Shown here: positions 44,092 to 54,138 of the stretch, piece after piece
Position numbering within the stretch: position 1 is the stretch's first letter
Layout of the letters: every line of letters begins with the position of its first letter
Source: an uncultured Prevotellaceae bacterium
GTDB taxonomy: Bacteria; Bacteroidota; Bacteroidia; Bacteroidales; Bacteroidaceae
Assembly: GCA_900316315.1 (NCBI GenBank)
Contig: ONCK01000004.1
Location: forward strand, 1-64,000
Direction of reading: 5' to 3'
Length of the DNA: 64,000 nt
Notes under the pieces: generated by a model
What the model was told of the DNA's origin: nothing
The model's input: only the letters and a program-made list of their open reading frames with translations
Databases searched by the model: none
Position numbers and translations under genes: made by a program

Positions 44092-44934
44092 CTATTTGCT
44101 GTGAAATTCGACAAGCCCGTCGATAGGACTCTTCTCGATGTTGCCTATATGGAAACCCTCGAGTTCTGCAGCCTCATGGAGTTCATCTGACCACCCATAG
44201 GCGAAGCCTCCGATGAAGTTGACCGGAAGGTCCGAATGTCCGTAGGGCTTGAGATTGCGCGAGAAGAAATTGCGGAAGTTGCGTATGGCGAGGTAGTGTA
44301 CTTCCTGTACATGACGCATCTTGCTGATGAAGGGTACAACACTTGCGAGAAAACGGCTAGGCAATTCTCCGCGGTATACGTGGTTGAGAATGACCTCTTT
44401 GGTGAGACTGCTCTCCGAGAGGAACTGTTTGGCGAGGTCTTGAGGCATGATGCCCTTGAGCACATCGGCAACAAAGAGTTTGCCAAGCACTGCGCCGCTG
44501 CCTTCGTCACCGAGAATGTATCCCAGGGGCGGCGTGTTCAGTACAATTTGTTTGCCATCGTAGTAGCAGCTGTTGGAGCCGGTGCCTAGTATGCAAGCAA
44601 TACCGGCTTCATGGAGACAGAGTGCGTGAGCGGCTCCCCATAGGTCGGACAGTACTGTGACGTGCTGACTCTTTGGAAACAGCTTGTGAAGGATGGCTTC
44701 CATTGAAATGCATTTTTCGGGGGTACATCCGGCTCCGTAGAAGTGGATGTCGGCACCTTCGGCTTCCTTGGGCAGATTTGGAAGCAGTTCTTCGGTTACG
44801 ATGCGGGTGATAGCGGCCTCATCTTCATGGAAGGGGTTGATGCCCAGCGTAAACACGCGTGCCAATATCCGCCCGTTCTCAGCAAGTACCCAATCTGTCT
44901 TGGTCGCTCCTGCGTCAGCGATGATCGATTTCAT
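44092..44934 (-). CDS. BadF/BadG-type sugar kinase (MurNAc/GlcNAc kinase-like)
   Basis: ATP-dependent kinase of the ASKHA fold. The 280 residues show the phosphate-1 motif ADAGATKTDW, the phosphate-2/adenosine region GIACILGTGSNSCYYDG, and LGYILGDEGSGAVLGK. Bacteroidetes members beside AmpG phosphorylate amino sugars from cell-wall recycling (compare MurK of Tannerella). MurNAc or GlcNAc is therefore the likely substrate, by context. It is the last gene of the envelope operon, 53 nt after ampG, with the leader ATAAATAATAAAT. No murQ etherase is adjacent, so the product must be handled elsewhere. Confidence 0.82.
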   Translation of the reverse strand: MKSIIADAGATKTDWVLAENGRILARVFTLGINPFHEDEAAITRIVTEELLPNLPKEAEGADIHFYGAGCTPEKCISMEAILHKLFPKSQHVTVLSDLWGAAHALCLHEAGIACILGTGSNSCYYDGKQIVLNTPPLGYILGDEGSGAVLGKLFVADVLKGIMPQDLAKQFLSESSLTKEVILNHVYRGELPSRFLASVVPFISKMRHVQEVHYLAIRNFRNFFSRNLKPYGHSDLPVNFIGGFAYGWSDELHEAAELEGFHIGNIEKSPIDGLVEFHSK

Positions 44935-44987
44935 ATTTATTATTTATAATGGTTTTTGATTGCTTATGTCGATTTTAAGTGTTGCTT

Positions 44988-46286
44988 TTACTCATTTTTA
45001 CTGATACTGTCCTGCTTCTTGATGCCGAAGCTAGGGTCTATCTTGACCAGACGGGCAACGGCGACAGTGAAGAGGCAACAGATCATGACGATAATGAAGA
45101 AATTGATGTATCCTACGGTATCTTCGAGCCATCCGGCTACCATGCCAGGCAACATCATACTGAGTGCCATGAAAGCGGTGCAGATGGCGTAATGTGCGGT
45201 TTCGCTCTTGCCTTGGCTGAAGTAGAGCATATAGAGCATGTAGGCGGTGAAGCCAAATCCGTATCCGAACTGCTCGATGAAGATACAGGTGCAGATAACG
45301 AGAAAATTGGACGTCTGTGTGATACTGAGGAATACGTAAATGAGGTCAGGGATTGTAATAGCCCAGACCATCGGCCATAGCCACTTCTTGAGGCCACCGC
45401 GTGTGGTAATGATGCCGCCGATGATACCGCCGATAGTGAGTCCGATGATGCCCACTGTCCCTTGGGCAAATCCCACCTGAGAGAGTGACAGCCCAAGTCC
45501 GCCCTTGTCAATAGGATCGATGAGGAAGGGCTGGCATATTTTGCTCAGCAAAGCCTCGGGAAGGCGATAGAGAAGCATAAATGCGATGGCGAGCCATACA
45601 CCTGGCTTCTGGAAAAAGCTCTTGAAGGTATCGATGAAGTCACGTAAGAAGTCGTGGTTCCCTTGTTGTACGGTTGAGTGGTCCTGGATGGGAGCGGGCA
45701 GGATAAAGAAGTGATAGATGGCAAAGCAAAGGAAGATGATGGCTACGAGCCCCATGGTTACCGTCCACGCCTTGGTAGTCTCGCGATAGTAGGTCTCAAG
45801 GGCGCCAGCGAGCATGAGGGTCAGACCTTGCCCGACGATGGTAGCGATGCGGTAAAAGGTGCTTCGTATGCCGACGAAAAGACTCTGCTTATAGCTGTCC
45901 AAGGCAATCATGTAGAAGCCATCGGCTGCTATGTCATGAGTCGCGCTGCTGAAGGCTACCAGCCAGAAGAAAGCAAGTGTCCACTGCACGGCATGGGGTG
46001 CCTGAATGGTGAAGGCAACACCTGCAAGTCCGGCACCGGCAAAAAACTGCATCATCCAGATCCACCATCTCTTGGTGCGGAAGAGATCAACTATGGGGCT
46101 CCAGAAAGGTTTGATGACCCATGGCAGGTAGAGCCAGCTTGTATAGAGGGCAACATCTGTATTGCTGAGTCCCAGGCGCTTGTACATCATGACGCTGATG
46201 GTCATGACCATGACGTAGGGGATACCTTCTGCAAAGTAGAGCGTAGGTATCCAAGTCCAGGGGTTGCGTGTCGTGGAGAGTTTCAT
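44988..46286 (-). CDS. ampG: AmpG-type muropeptide MFS permease
   Basis: Imports cell-wall breakdown products (anhydro-muropeptides or MurNAc) across the inner membrane. The 432 residues form about twelve helices, starting RNPWTWIPTLYFAEGIPYVM, which is the diagnostic AmpG N-terminus. HDIAADGFYMIAL and LPWVIKPFWSPIVDLFRTKR are further family marks. It lies 41 nt after the SpoIID-like gene and 53 nt before the kinase, so import and phosphorylation are encoded together. The exact cargo in this lineage (MurNAc or a peptide-bearing sugar) cannot be told from sequence. Confidence 0.9.
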   Translation of the reverse strand: MKLSTTRNPWTWIPTLYFAEGIPYVMVMTISVMMYKRLGLSNTDVALYTSWLYLPWVIKPFWSPIVDLFRTKRWWIWMMQFFAGAGLAGVAFTIQAPHAVQWTLAFFWLVAFSSATHDIAADGFYMIALDSYKQSLFVGIRSTFYRIATIVGQGLTLMLAGALETYYRETTKAWTVTMGLVAIIFLCFAIYHFFILPAPIQDHSTVQQGNHDFLRDFIDTFKSFFQKPGVWLAIAFMLLYRLPEALLSKICQPFLIDPIDKGGLGLSLSQVGFAQGTVGIIGLTIGGIIGGIITTRGGLKKWLWPMVWAITIPDLIYVFLSITQTSNFLVICTCIFIEQFGYGFGFTAYMLYMLYFSQGKSETAHYAICTAFMALSMMLPGMVAGWLEDTVGYINFFIIVMICCLFTVAVARLVKIDPSFGIKKQDSISKNE

Positions 46287-46327
46287 ATCTTGATATTTTC
46301 TTATTTCTTTTGCGATAACGGGATGAC

Positions 46328-47659
46328 TTAGTAGAGCTTCTCAATTTCGGCTCCTTTATAGTAGTGGAGGAGAATCTGCCGGTAAGAGTATCCTTGGCTG
46401 CCCATGACGGCCGCTCCTATCTGGCACATGCCGACGCCGTGTCCCCAGCCGGCACCCTGTAGGGCGAATGTCTGGGGTACCCCGTCGACACTCTCTCCCT
46501 TGCGTATGACAAAGGCGCTGCTGTAGAGATGGGTCTCGGAGAGGATGCGGCGTATCTCGAGTTCCTTACCATAGTTGCGTGTACAGCGAGAGCCTACCAC
46601 CCGGATTTGGCAGATGCGGCCGCTCTTGCCTCGCTTGAGGGGGACAAGATCGATGATATCTCCGTGGTCGATGCCGGTTTTGCGACGTATGAGTTGGGAG
46701 AGTTCGGTTTGGGTATAGCTGACTTTCCAGCGGTAGAAGTCCTGTGTCTCGAGGTCATAGTCATTGAGGACTTGGCTGAGTACGGCCTTGTCTGATGTAT
46801 TGCAGAGAGCGGGCGGATTGCTGAGTATCCATTTCTCGGCCTCTGTCTCTTGGGTCAAATCAGGGAGGGACTGTGCCTCTGGCCAAGTATCGCTCACGGC
46901 TGACAGATAGCTTACCTGACGGTCTTCCCAGCAGGTGCCGTACTCCTCGCTGATGCCGCCGCAGCTCTTGGCAAATCGGGCATCACATATTTCGCCCTGA
47001 CTGACGAGTACTTGGCCACGGGTCTCCTCTATGGCCTGTGCCACATGGGGATTGCTGGCTTTGGTGAGACCTTGGTAGCGCTGGCAGTGGTCGTCGGCGC
47101 ACACGTCAAAGAGCTGGTGGTCCTGCCGATTGCTCCAGGTGATGAGCATTGATGGCGTATCCACTTTTTGCGACGAGAAGTCATCAGTGGAAGCAGGGTG
47201 CATCCGCTGCTCTATCTGCTTGAGGAGCCAGCTGCGGCTGATAATGGCTGAGGCTTTGAGAAACTCAAGACTGGCTGTGGCCTTCATTTCACTGCTGATG
47301 ACACTGAGCAGATAAGACTCAATATCGATATAGTTGATGGCGTGCAACTGGCCATCGGCCGCGAGCAGGTGAAGGTCGCCGCTGAAGGTCTGTTCTTCCT
47401 GTCGTTGCCAGTGATATTGTTTACCGATGGTGACGTCCTCAAGACTGAAGGTGCTGTCTGCATCTTGCGCCTGGAAGGTTAATTCCTTGACCTCTGTCTC
47501 GCCCCATCTGACAGTGCCGTCAACATAGCTCGCCTGCTGTGGTCCTGTGACTGTCTTGCCGGCGACAAGGTAGTTGCCGTGGAGGATAAAATGGAGCATC
47601 TGAGTCTCCATGATGCCCACGCTGACTTTATGGTTTGATTTCCAGTATGTTGAGTCCAT
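46328..47659 (-). CDS. SpoIID/LytB-domain protein
   Basis: Likely acts on glycan strands of peptidoglycan: SpoIID is a lytic transglycosylase on denuded glycan in sporulators and LytB stimulates an amidase. The 443 residues have a beta-rich N-terminal part (about 1-115), then the SpoIID core (SYLLSVISSEMKATASLEFL, KASAIISRSWLL; AKSCGGISEEYGTCWED). The C-terminal signature is GWGHGVGMCQIGAAVMGSQG then YSYRQILLHYY. No signal peptide is visible, although the domain's usual substrate is outside the cytoplasm; this is common in Bacteroidetes homologues beside ampG. It lies 20 nt after the glycosyltransferase and 41 nt before ampG. Confidence 0.88.
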   Translation of the reverse strand: MDSTYWKSNHKVSVGIMETQMLHFILHGNYLVAGKTVTGPQQASYVDGTVRWGETEVKELTFQAQDADSTFSLEDVTIGKQYHWQRQEEQTFSGDLHLLAADGQLHAINYIDIESYLLSVISSEMKATASLEFLKASAIISRSWLLKQIEQRMHPASTDDFSSQKVDTPSMLITWSNRQDHQLFDVCADDHCQRYQGLTKASNPHVAQAIEETRGQVLVSQGEICDARFAKSCGGISEEYGTCWEDRQVSYLSAVSDTWPEAQSLPDLTQETEAEKWILSNPPALCNTSDKAVLSQVLNDYDLETQDFYRWKVSYTQTELSQLIRRKTGIDHGDIIDLVPLKRGKSGRICQIRVVGSRCTRNYGKELEIRRILSETHLYSSAFVIRKGESVDGVPQTFALQGAGWGHGVGMCQIGAAVMGSQGYSYRQILLHYYKGAEIEKLY

Positions 47660-47679
47660 GTCGTAAGGGGGAGGAAACG

Positions 47680-49956
47680 CTATTGCTTTTTATTAAGCTG
47701 AATGCGGGCCTGGAGCTCGAAAGTACGCAGGCGATCTTTATAGAGATTGTAGCGATTGGTCTTGTCTATGCTGAGGGCAGCATCGGAGTTGTCATCCCAG
47801 CGTCGGCAGTTGTATACGACGTCATAGACACGGCCAATCTGGTAACGGCGTGAGATGGCAAGTCCCAGGGCATAGTCCTCACCGTAGTTGACATTGGGTA
47901 GTTGAATCTCTCTTACTACAGGGGTATAAAAGGCTCTTGGAGCTCCCAGTCCGTTGATGCGGAGAGCATTGTTGCGTCCATTTTCAGGCGTCCACTCCTT
48001 GTGGTCAATCTTGCCGGGAGGTAGCATGTTAAGGTCGATATCTGTGAGCATATAAGACCCGATGACCATAGCGCAGTCTTGGGCATAAAAGGCGTCTACC
48101 ATCTTTTGCAGCGTGTCAGGGCCGGAATAGACATCGTCGCTGTCAAGCTGTACGATAAATTTGCCGCACTTGGGGTGATGGATTGCCATATTCCAGCTAC
48201 CGCCTACGCCTATGTCGCGACGGGTCGGGATCAAGTGGATGAGGCGCTCGTCTTTTATTTCGTCAATAGCCTCAGTCGTACCGTCGGTAGAGTGATATTC
48301 GGGGCCGTTTTCGACGACGAAGACGTTGTACTTGAAGTTTGTCTTCTGGCTTAGTGCGCTGTGGATAGCGTCACGTATGGTCTTAACACGATTGCGTACA
48401 GGTATCATGACAGAGGCCTCGACTTCAAAGTCTTCCAGGTCAAAGCGGATATGAGGAAACTCGGGCTTGAGGTAGCCGCCCACTTCCTTGAGGTACTCTG
48501 TGCAGGCTTGTTCCATCTCTATCTGGGAAGCGCGGTTGCGCGGGTCCACGTAGTCAAAGAGCTTCTCGCCTGATTTGCGGTTGTCGAGCTCGACCTCTGA
48601 ATAGAGAGGCTCACTGATATGGACAAAAGAGGCCTTTTCTGCCAACTTGAGCCGCAGGTCGTAGAGGCCGGCAGCCTTGTAGTCTCTCTTCATGCGGGAA
48701 GCGGCTTCTTTGAGGGCAGAGGTGCGGAAGATCAGTACTGAGCCAAAGTCAAAATCATCGCGCAGGCTGCCCATCTGATAGTCGATGACGGGAGCCTCAG
48801 AGCGCTTGCCATTGGCTGAGATCTGATAGTGGTCAGCGTAGATGAGGACTGCTTGAGTATCCTCGGCGACTGTCATCATGCGCTCCAGGGCGTAGAGTCC
48901 CATCTCCATATATTGCTCCTTGAGATAGAGTAGGGTGAAGGGCGCCTGGGCTTCCTGGGCAACCTTCTTCATCGTCTGGCTGCTCTTGAGTGTATCTATG
49001 CCGAGTGTGGGGTGTTGAGTATTCTTGCTTTCGCCGCCTAGTATGATGATGCGGTTGACAAGTGGCTGTCCCTCGAGGCTTTGTAATGTCTTGGAAAGTG
49101 CTTCTTCGTCGGTGGCGGGTAAGAAGCAGTCGATAAGTTTGGTATTCATATTTATTTTATATTCTTTTATTTCTGCTGTTTGAGGTGCGTGCAGGCGCAA
49201 TGTCTTGTTGAGTATATAGATAAATGCCGCTGTGACAGCGATGCATAGGATAATCGTGATGATGAGCGCGGTCTGTCCGCCTAACTGGTCTTGCATCGTG
49301 GAGTCGTATCCATAGATGCGGGAGAGAAGGGTGCCGAGCGAATTGTTGACGATATGGCCCAATATAGGCAGTATGAGGCTGTGCGTCTTCATGTACAGCC
49401 ATCCGAGGAAGAGTCCGAGCGTAAATGCGCAGACCACTTGGACGGGATTGAAATGGATGATGCCAAATATTGCCGCAGAGATGAGCAGGGCCCATTTGCG
49501 CCATTGCTCTGTCTCGAGCAGACTCCCCATGATACCGCGTCTGAAGGTCATTTCCTCCGCTATAGGACCTACGAGGCAGATGGCGAGTATGCCAAGAGGA
49601 TTGCTCATAAGGTCGGCGAACTGCGACTGCATGATATCAGGCACTTTGAGGAGTTCGGAGATGCCACTGATAGCTGTGCTAAGCGTGATCATAGATAGGA
49701 TGGCGAGAATGGTTTCCTTAAAGCTGGGCAAGGCCAGATGATTGGCGAGAGGACGCTTGTCATCTATACGGAGATAGAAGTATACGGCCAACAAAATCAG
49801 CAGGTTGACGACAAATAGGGTGATGGCGAACGACCACCCGCCGGCGGTGACTGCCATACCGAGCTTGTTGCAAAGCATGATGCCTGCGGACATCAGAAGG
49901 CCAGAGCTAAACTCGATGATCAAGAATAGGAGGAGGATGATACCGACTTTTCTCAT
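47680..49956 (-). CDS. CPBP intramembrane protease fused to GT2 glycosyltransferase
   Basis: One 758-residue frame with two unrelated parts. Residues 1-255: a multi-pass CPBP (CAAX/Abi) protease with all motifs, [16 protein letters not shown] and HIVNNSLG. Residues 270-758: a cytoplasmic glycosyltransferase-2 protein with a divergent first domain and a clear second GT-A domain ([29 protein letters not shown] holding Dx[11 protein letters not shown]). The junction looks like a former gene boundary. The codons before Met270 read as an A/T-rich leader (AATATAAAATAAATATG, start at forward 49149), and in the next frame the protease would end ...LKQQK-stop. A 1-nt loss fusing two genes, or a sequencing error, is likely. 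Confidence 0.85.
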   Translation of the reverse strand: MRKVGIILLLFLIIEFSSGLLMSAGIMLCNKLGMAVTAGGWSFAITLFVVNLLILLAVYFYLRIDDKRPLANHLALPSFKETILAILSMITLSTAISGISELLKVPDIMQSQFADLMSNPLGILAICLVGPIAEEMTFRRGIMGSLLETEQWRKWALLISAAIFGIIHFNPVQVVCAFTLGLFLGWLYMKTHSLILPILGHIVNNSLGTLLSRIYGYDSTMQDQLGGQTALIITIILCIAVTAAFIYILNKTLRLHAPQTAEIKEYKINMNTKLIDCFLPATDEEALSKTLQSLEGQPLVNRIIILGGESKNTQHPTLGIDTLKSSQTMKKVAQEAQAPFTLLYLKEQYMEMGLYALERMMTVAEDTQAVLIYADHYQISANGKRSEAPVIDYQMGSLRDDFDFGSVLIFRTSALKEAASRMKRDYKAAGLYDLRLKLAEKASFVHISEPLYSEVELDNRKSGEKLFDYVDPRNRASQIEMEQACTEYLKEVGGYLKPEFPHIRFDLEDFEVEASVMIPVRNRVKTIRDAIHSALSQKTNFKYNVFVVENGPEYHSTDGTTEAIDEIKDERLIHLIPTRRDIGVGGSWNMAIHHPKCGKFIVQLDSDDVYSGPDTLQKMVDAFYAQDCAMVIGSYMLTDIDLNMLPPGKIDHKEWTPENGRNNALRINGLGAPRAFYTPVVREIQLPNVNYGEDYALGLAISRRYQIGRVYDVVYNCRRWDDNSDAALSIDKTNRYNLYKDRLRTFELQARIQLNKKQ

Positions 49957-49969
49957 ATATAGATAGTGC

Positions 49970-51064
49970 TTAATTCTTAAATAGGTTAATGGCGTTGATG
50001 ACAGACGATGCCTCCGTATCGGTCAGTGCCGGATAGATGGGCAAGCTCAGTTCTTCGCGATGGATCTGCTCTGTGATGGGCAGATGCAAGTTGGCCCACT
50101 CGCTGTAGGCCTCTTGCTTGTGAGGCGGGATAGGGTAGTGTATCATCGTCTCTATGCCGAGTGAGCGGAGATAGGCTTGGAGCTGGTCGCGATAAGGGGT
50201 AAGTATCGGGAAGATATGCCAGGCATTCTCCTCCTCTGCAGTCACCTTGGGCAGGCGGACGAGGGGATTGTGAATACCCTGGAGATACATATGGGCTATG
50301 GCACGGCGGCGGGTAGTTGCTTCGTCAAGATGAGAGAGCTTGACATCGAGCATCGCAGCTTGTAGCTCGTCCATCCGGCTGTTGCGGCCCTTGTAGCGAA
50401 AGACATACTTCTCTGTTGATCCGTAGTTGGTCAGAGCTCTGATGACCTCCGCCAATTGTCTGTCGTCTGTCGTCACGGCTCCGGCATCACCGAGTGCACC
50501 TAGATTTTTTGTGGGGTAGAAACTGTGGCCTGCGGCGTCGCCGAGTGAGCCTGTCTTATGGCCTTGGTAAGCGCAGCCGTGGGCCTGAGCATTGTCCTCG
50601 ACGAGCTTGAGGCCATACTTGCGGCACAGATCAGCTATTTCCTGACAGTAAGCACAACGGCCATAGAGATGGACAATGAGGATAGAGCGCGTCTTGGGCG
50701 TGATAGCCGCCTCAATGAGGCTGGAATCTATCTCGAGCGTGTCGGGGTCGGGCTCGACAAGAACGGGGCGCAGCCTATTTTCAGTCACTGCGAGTATGGA
50801 GGCAATATAAGTGTTGGCGGGGACAATGACTTCGTCCCCCTCGCTCATCACGCCCAGCTGTAGATAAGCACGATAGATCAGTGTGAGCGCATCAAGGCCA
50901 TTGCCTGTGGCTACACACTGGGAAGTGCCGATATAGTGGGCATAGTGTTGCTCAAAGGTTCTGGTCTCTTGCCCCAGGAGGTACCATCCGCTGTCGATGA
51001 CACGTGCTGCTGCCGCCTTGAGCTCCTCAGTGTAGGAAATCCTGAGGTCTTGGAAATATATCAT
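49970..51064 (-). CDS. DegT/DnrJ/EryC1 sugar aminotransferase (FdtB-like)
   Basis: PLP-dependent transaminase that adds an amino group to a nucleotide-linked keto sugar. The 364 residues carry the Schiff-base lysine in [39 protein letters not shown] (PLP-phosphate region), [11 protein letters not shown] and [10 protein letters not shown]. Its start overlaps the stop of the FdtA-like cupin gene by 4 nt. FdtA makes dTDP-3-keto-6-deoxygalactose and FdtB aminates it, so a dTDP-3-amino-3,6-dideoxyhexose is the likely product. No acetyltransferase (FdtC) is present in the operon. Confidence 0.9.
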   Translation of the reverse strand: MIYFQDLRISYTEELKAAAARVIDSGWYLLGQETRTFEQHYAHYIGTSQCVATGNGLDALTLIYRAYLQLGVMSEGDEVIVPANTYIASILAVTENRLRPVLVEPDPDTLEIDSSLIEAAITPKTRSILIVHLYGRCAYCQEIADLCRKYGLKLVEDNAQAHGCAYQGHKTGSLGDAAGHSFYPTKNLGALGDAGAVTTDDRQLAEVIRALTNYGSTEKYVFRYKGRNSRMDELQAAMLDVKLSHLDEATTRRRAIAHMYLQGIHNPLVRLPKVTAEEENAWHIFPILTPYRDQLQAYLRSLGIETMIHYPIPPHKQEAYSEWANLHLPITEQIHREELSLPIYPALTDTEASSVINAINLFKN

Positions 51065-51930
51065 CTCAAGGCCTCCTTTCTCTGACCGACATAGGCAGTA
51101 TAGTCTTGGTAATCACTGATGTAGTCTCCTGCATCGTATAGGTCGGAAGCTAAGGCTAGACAGACAGATCCGGAGGAGAAGTCTATCTCCTGGCTCCATA
51201 TTCCTGCCGGGACCAGAAGACCTTCCCACGGACGGCTGAGCGTAAAGACTTGGCGCCGGCTACCATCATCGAGCAAGACACTAAAACTGCCGCATACGGC
51301 GACCAGTAGTTGGTGACAATGCTTGTGGCAATGGGCTCCCCGGCTGACACCGCCAGGTATGTCGTAGGTATAAAATACACGTCGTGTTGCAAACGGCAAT
51401 TCGCACAGATTGTTGATGGCCGTTATGCTCCCTTCGTGAAAGGCTACCTTGGGCAGGCAGACGCGTCCTGCCTGTAGCGTAAGGCCGGAGGGTGGCTGCG
51501 ATGGCCTAGCTGGGGCTTGGGTATCGTCGCTCAAATCAGGCGTGTCGCTCCCGTCGGGGCTGTAAAAGTAGTCATGGGGGGCGTAAGGCGTAGAAGCGAG
51601 TACGAGGGCAACAGAGTTGGTCGAAAAATTATCTAGAGCGCGCCACCACCCTGCAGGCACGTAGAGACCGTAGTAGGAACGGTTGAGCGTATAGTGCATG
51701 TGGTGGGTACCGTCGGTCAGGGTGAGGTCAAAACTGCCCGACAAGGCGACGATGATCTCCTCGTTGCGTCGATAGCCGTGCCCGCGCCGCTCCACACCGC
51801 CCGGTACGTCGTATATCCAGTACGTACGAGCAATGGCAAAAGGAGCATCCTTCATCTGCTCTATGACAGACAGGTTGCCGCGATTGTCCCTTATCTTGGG
51901 CAAATCAATCAAATAGGGTTTGCTCTTCAT
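51061..51930 (-). CDS. Double WxcM/FdtA-like cupin (sugar 3,4-ketoisomerase)
   Basis: Two WxcM/FdtA cupin domains in one chain of 289 residues, about 1-135 and 160-285, joined by a Pro/Ser-rich linker ([15 protein letters not shown]). FdtA enzymes isomerise dTDP-4-keto-6-deoxyglucose to a 3-keto sugar. The second copy keeps the active-site pattern ([20 protein letters not shown]). The first has changed most of it ([20 protein letters not shown]), so it may be structural or have a different role. Start at 51930 ([19 protein letters not shown]); an in-frame Met 24 codons upstream would lie on top of the promoter. It leads the six-gene operon. Confidence 0.85.
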   Translation of the reverse strand: MKSKPYLIDLPKIRDNRGNLSVIEQMKDAPFAIARTYWIYDVPGGVERRGHGYRRNEEIIVALSGSFDLTLTDGTHHMHYTLNRSYYGLYVPAGWWRALDNFSTNSVALVLASTPYAPHDYFYSPDGSDTPDLSDDTQAPARPSQPPSGLTLQAGRVCLPKVAFHEGSITAINNLCELPFATRRVFYTYDIPGGVSRGAHCHKHCHQLLVAVCGSFSVLLDDGSRRQVFTLSRPWEGLLVPAGIWSQEIDFSSGSVCLALASDLYDAGDYISDYQDYTAYVGQRKEALR

Positions 51931-52003
51931 TGATGCACAAATAATTGACGCTGGCTGCAATTTTGTAGTCAGACGAGCCCGACATAACTCTCTTTTTCGC
52001 ACG

Positions 52004-52034
52004 CAAAGATAATCTAAATTCGCATATTGACGAA
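52004..52034 (-). promoter_or_regulatory. Promoter of the FdtA/FdtB/muropeptide operon
   Basis: Minus-strand TTCG, 19 nt, TATCTTTG (forward 52004-52011) gives a leader of about 67 nt to the start at 51930. Only this start fits behind the -7 box. Confidence 0.65.
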
Positions 52035-52394
52035 TTTAAATTACTACAAATCATAAGTCGTCCTGTGCCTCTGTTGACAAAATTTGTTACACCAGTAGTA
52101 CTGAGGCTTGATAAGGGTGTTGCTATCCTATCAGGGCGTGGCCAGTCTCAGTCTCGTATCCCATGACGACTTGACGAAATATATTTCGCGCTGTATGAGG
52201 AAAATGAGAACCGAGAGCTTCTCTGCCGACTTGTGATGAACGGTATCGGACTTGACGGGCTGTGATGCAGAAACGGCATATTGTTAGAGCCATGTCATGC
52301 GAAGAGATATCGAAAAATAAAGCGTTTTTTATTAAAATCTGTTTTCGAAGCGCTAAATTGAGACAAAAATAGAACAAGTCGCAATGTGGGCGTA

Positions 52395-52615
52395 ACAAGT
52401 TCAGATGTAGTTTAAATAAACTAGGTTGAACTTAGCTTAAACTGGAAGGCGAGTTGTTGTCGTTTTGAAGCGATATTGTTGGCAGATAGTCACTAAAATA
52501 TGGTAGATCAGTAATCAGTCAGTTGTGAAAGCCTTCTTTTGACGCTTTATTTCTCATTTGGCATACCTTGGATGGAGAAATGGGAAGAAAAAGTTTTATA
52601 TAAAAATTGAATTCG
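52395..52615 (+). repeat. Dispersed intergenic element, copy E
   Basis: Plus orientation: ACAAGTTCAGATGTAGTTTA (52395-52414), a second diverged unit GGTTGAACTTAGCTTAAACT, then GGAAGGCGAGTTGTTGTCG (compare GACGCCGTGTTGTTATCG in B), GCAGATAGTCACT, and near its end TTTTATATAAAAATTGAA. The order of blocks matches minus-strand A and B, but the TGTAATTCATTGCATTCC block is not recognisable. The rest of the gap to 52782 holds no gene. Confidence 0.6.
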
Positions 52616-52782
52616 CTTTTTCCAATTTCTGGCGAAGAGAATAGGGAATGTGCAGTCAATTTGTGTCGCAGACACGAGGCTTGATGACCATTTTCTGTAG
52701 TATTGTCCGCCGAACTTTCGTGAAAATCGGTATTTTTGTATTCGTTTGGGCCCAGACAAGACGGCCTATTATCTATCAAAGT

Positions 52783-53292
52783 ATGGACTTTGCAGCGATT
52801 GACTTTGAGACAGCCAACCAGTGTCCCAGCAGTGTATGCAGCGTGGGGCTTGTCGTGGTGCGCCAAGGGGAGATAGCAGACCGCTACTACAGTCTCATCT
52901 GTCCCGAGCCGGAATACTACTCATATTTCTGCACGCGGGTCCACGGCTTGACACTGGAGGATACGGTGGAAGCTCCCAGCTTTGCCGAAGTATGGGAGCG
53001 CGCGGACCATCGGATTGGTGGTCTGCCACTTGTAGCCCACAATGCGCGCTTTGACAGGGGCTGTCTGGAGGCTGCATTTGAAATTTACGGGATGGGAAGT
53101 CCGAGGTATGAGTGGTACGATACGCTTCAAGCCTCGCGTAGGGCCTTTGGGCGCCGACTGCCCAATCATCAGCTGCAGACCGTGGCGGCCGCCTGTGGCT
53201 ACGATATGCGCCACCATCATCACGCGCCGGCTGATGCTGAGGCCTGTGCCCGTATCGCTATTGCGCTGGAGCAGTATCTCGTAAGAAGATGA
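52783..53292 (+). CDS. DnaQ-like 3'-5' exonuclease
   Basis: DEDDh-family exonuclease (epsilon/ExoX-like) acting on DNA or RNA 3' ends. The 169 residues show ExoI FAAIDFETANQ (Asp/Glu pair), ExoII LVAHNARFDRGCLEAAF and ExoIII HHHHAPADAEACARIA, so all catalytic acids and the His are present. It is a stand-alone domain with no polymerase or BRCT part. The frame is open 45 codons upstream, but this region overlaps the edge of repeat E and has no homology, so MDFAAIDFET is chosen as the start. Confidence 0.9.
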   Translation: MDFAAIDFETANQCPSSVCSVGLVVVRQGEIADRYYSLICPEPEYYSYFCTRVHGLTLEDTVEAPSFAEVWERADHRIGGLPLVAHNARFDRGCLEAAFEIYGMGSPRYEWYDTLQASRRAFGRRLPNHQLQTVAAACGYDMRHHHHAPADAEACARIAIALEQYLVRR

Positions 53293-53538
53293 TGGACGTA
53301 TGGGCCACGCCAAGCGATATTACCTCCTTGTGACCGGGTCAGAAAATACGTCGGATTGGTTGCAGACGACCGATTGCCGTCCTTGGTGATAAAAAAGGCA
53401 AGCAGAGGACAAAGATTCGTTCTCCCCTCGGGGCTGCGCGGAAGATATGCCGACAAGACGAAATAGGCGAGGAAAATAGCTAGAGTATGACTTTTTCTTG
53501 CGAACTTTGCACTCTATAAAAAGAAATAAGAGATACTG

Positions 53539-54075
53539 ATGAAGACAAGAGTGGCACGCCTCATGAAGGCAATGATAGAGTATGATCGGGGAGACGCTAT
53601 GCGTATTCATCATCTGCTTAAGGTGCACGACCTTGTCGCCACAATAGGCAGGCTGGAGAATCTGGACGATGCTACGCTCGAGGTAGCGGAGGCCGCGGCT
53701 GTGGTACACGATATAGGCATCCACCTGAGCGAGCGCAAGTATGGCAGTTCAAACGGCAAGTACCAGGAAAAAGAAGGTCCGGATGAAGCGCGTCTGCTGC
53801 TGAAGCGGGTTGGCGGATACACCTCGGAGGAGATAGACCGCATATGCTACCTCGTTGGCCATCACCACACTTACAGTCATATCGACGGGCTGGACTATCA
53901 GATTCTGGTCGAGGCTGATTGGCTCGTCAATATATATGAAGACGGGCTTTCCCAAGAGGTGGTCAATCGGGTCCGCGCCAATATATTCAAAACGCCTACC
54001 GCTTTGCACTTGCTCGACGCCCTTTACGGCGGTACTCCGTGGCAGGCGGCTCAGCTGCCGATGGAGGGGTGCTAA
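53539..54075 (+). CDS. HD-domain phosphohydrolase
   Basis: Metal-dependent HD-superfamily protein of 178 residues; the substrate is unknown. Ligands are visible: His in RIHHLLKVHDLV, the HD pair in AAVVHDIGIHLSERKYG, then LVGHHHTYSHIDGLDYQIL and Asp in VEADWLVNIYEDG. The layout is that of small HD proteins related to nucleotidases and (p)ppGpp hydrolases. It precedes rlmN by 63 nt, likely on one transcript. Confidence 0.85.
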   Translation: MKTRVARLMKAMIEYDRGDAMRIHHLLKVHDLVATIGRLENLDDATLEVAEAAAVVHDIGIHLSERKYGSSNGKYQEKEGPDEARLLLKRVGGYTSEEIDRICYLVGHHHTYSHIDGLDYQILVEADWLVNIYEDGLSQEVVNRVRANIFKTPTALHLLDALYGGTPWQAAQLPMEGC

Positions 54076-54138
54076 ACGGGGGTATCATGACGAAGGGATA
54101 CCATTTATTAACGAGACATTAAGAGACAAGGTACAGCA

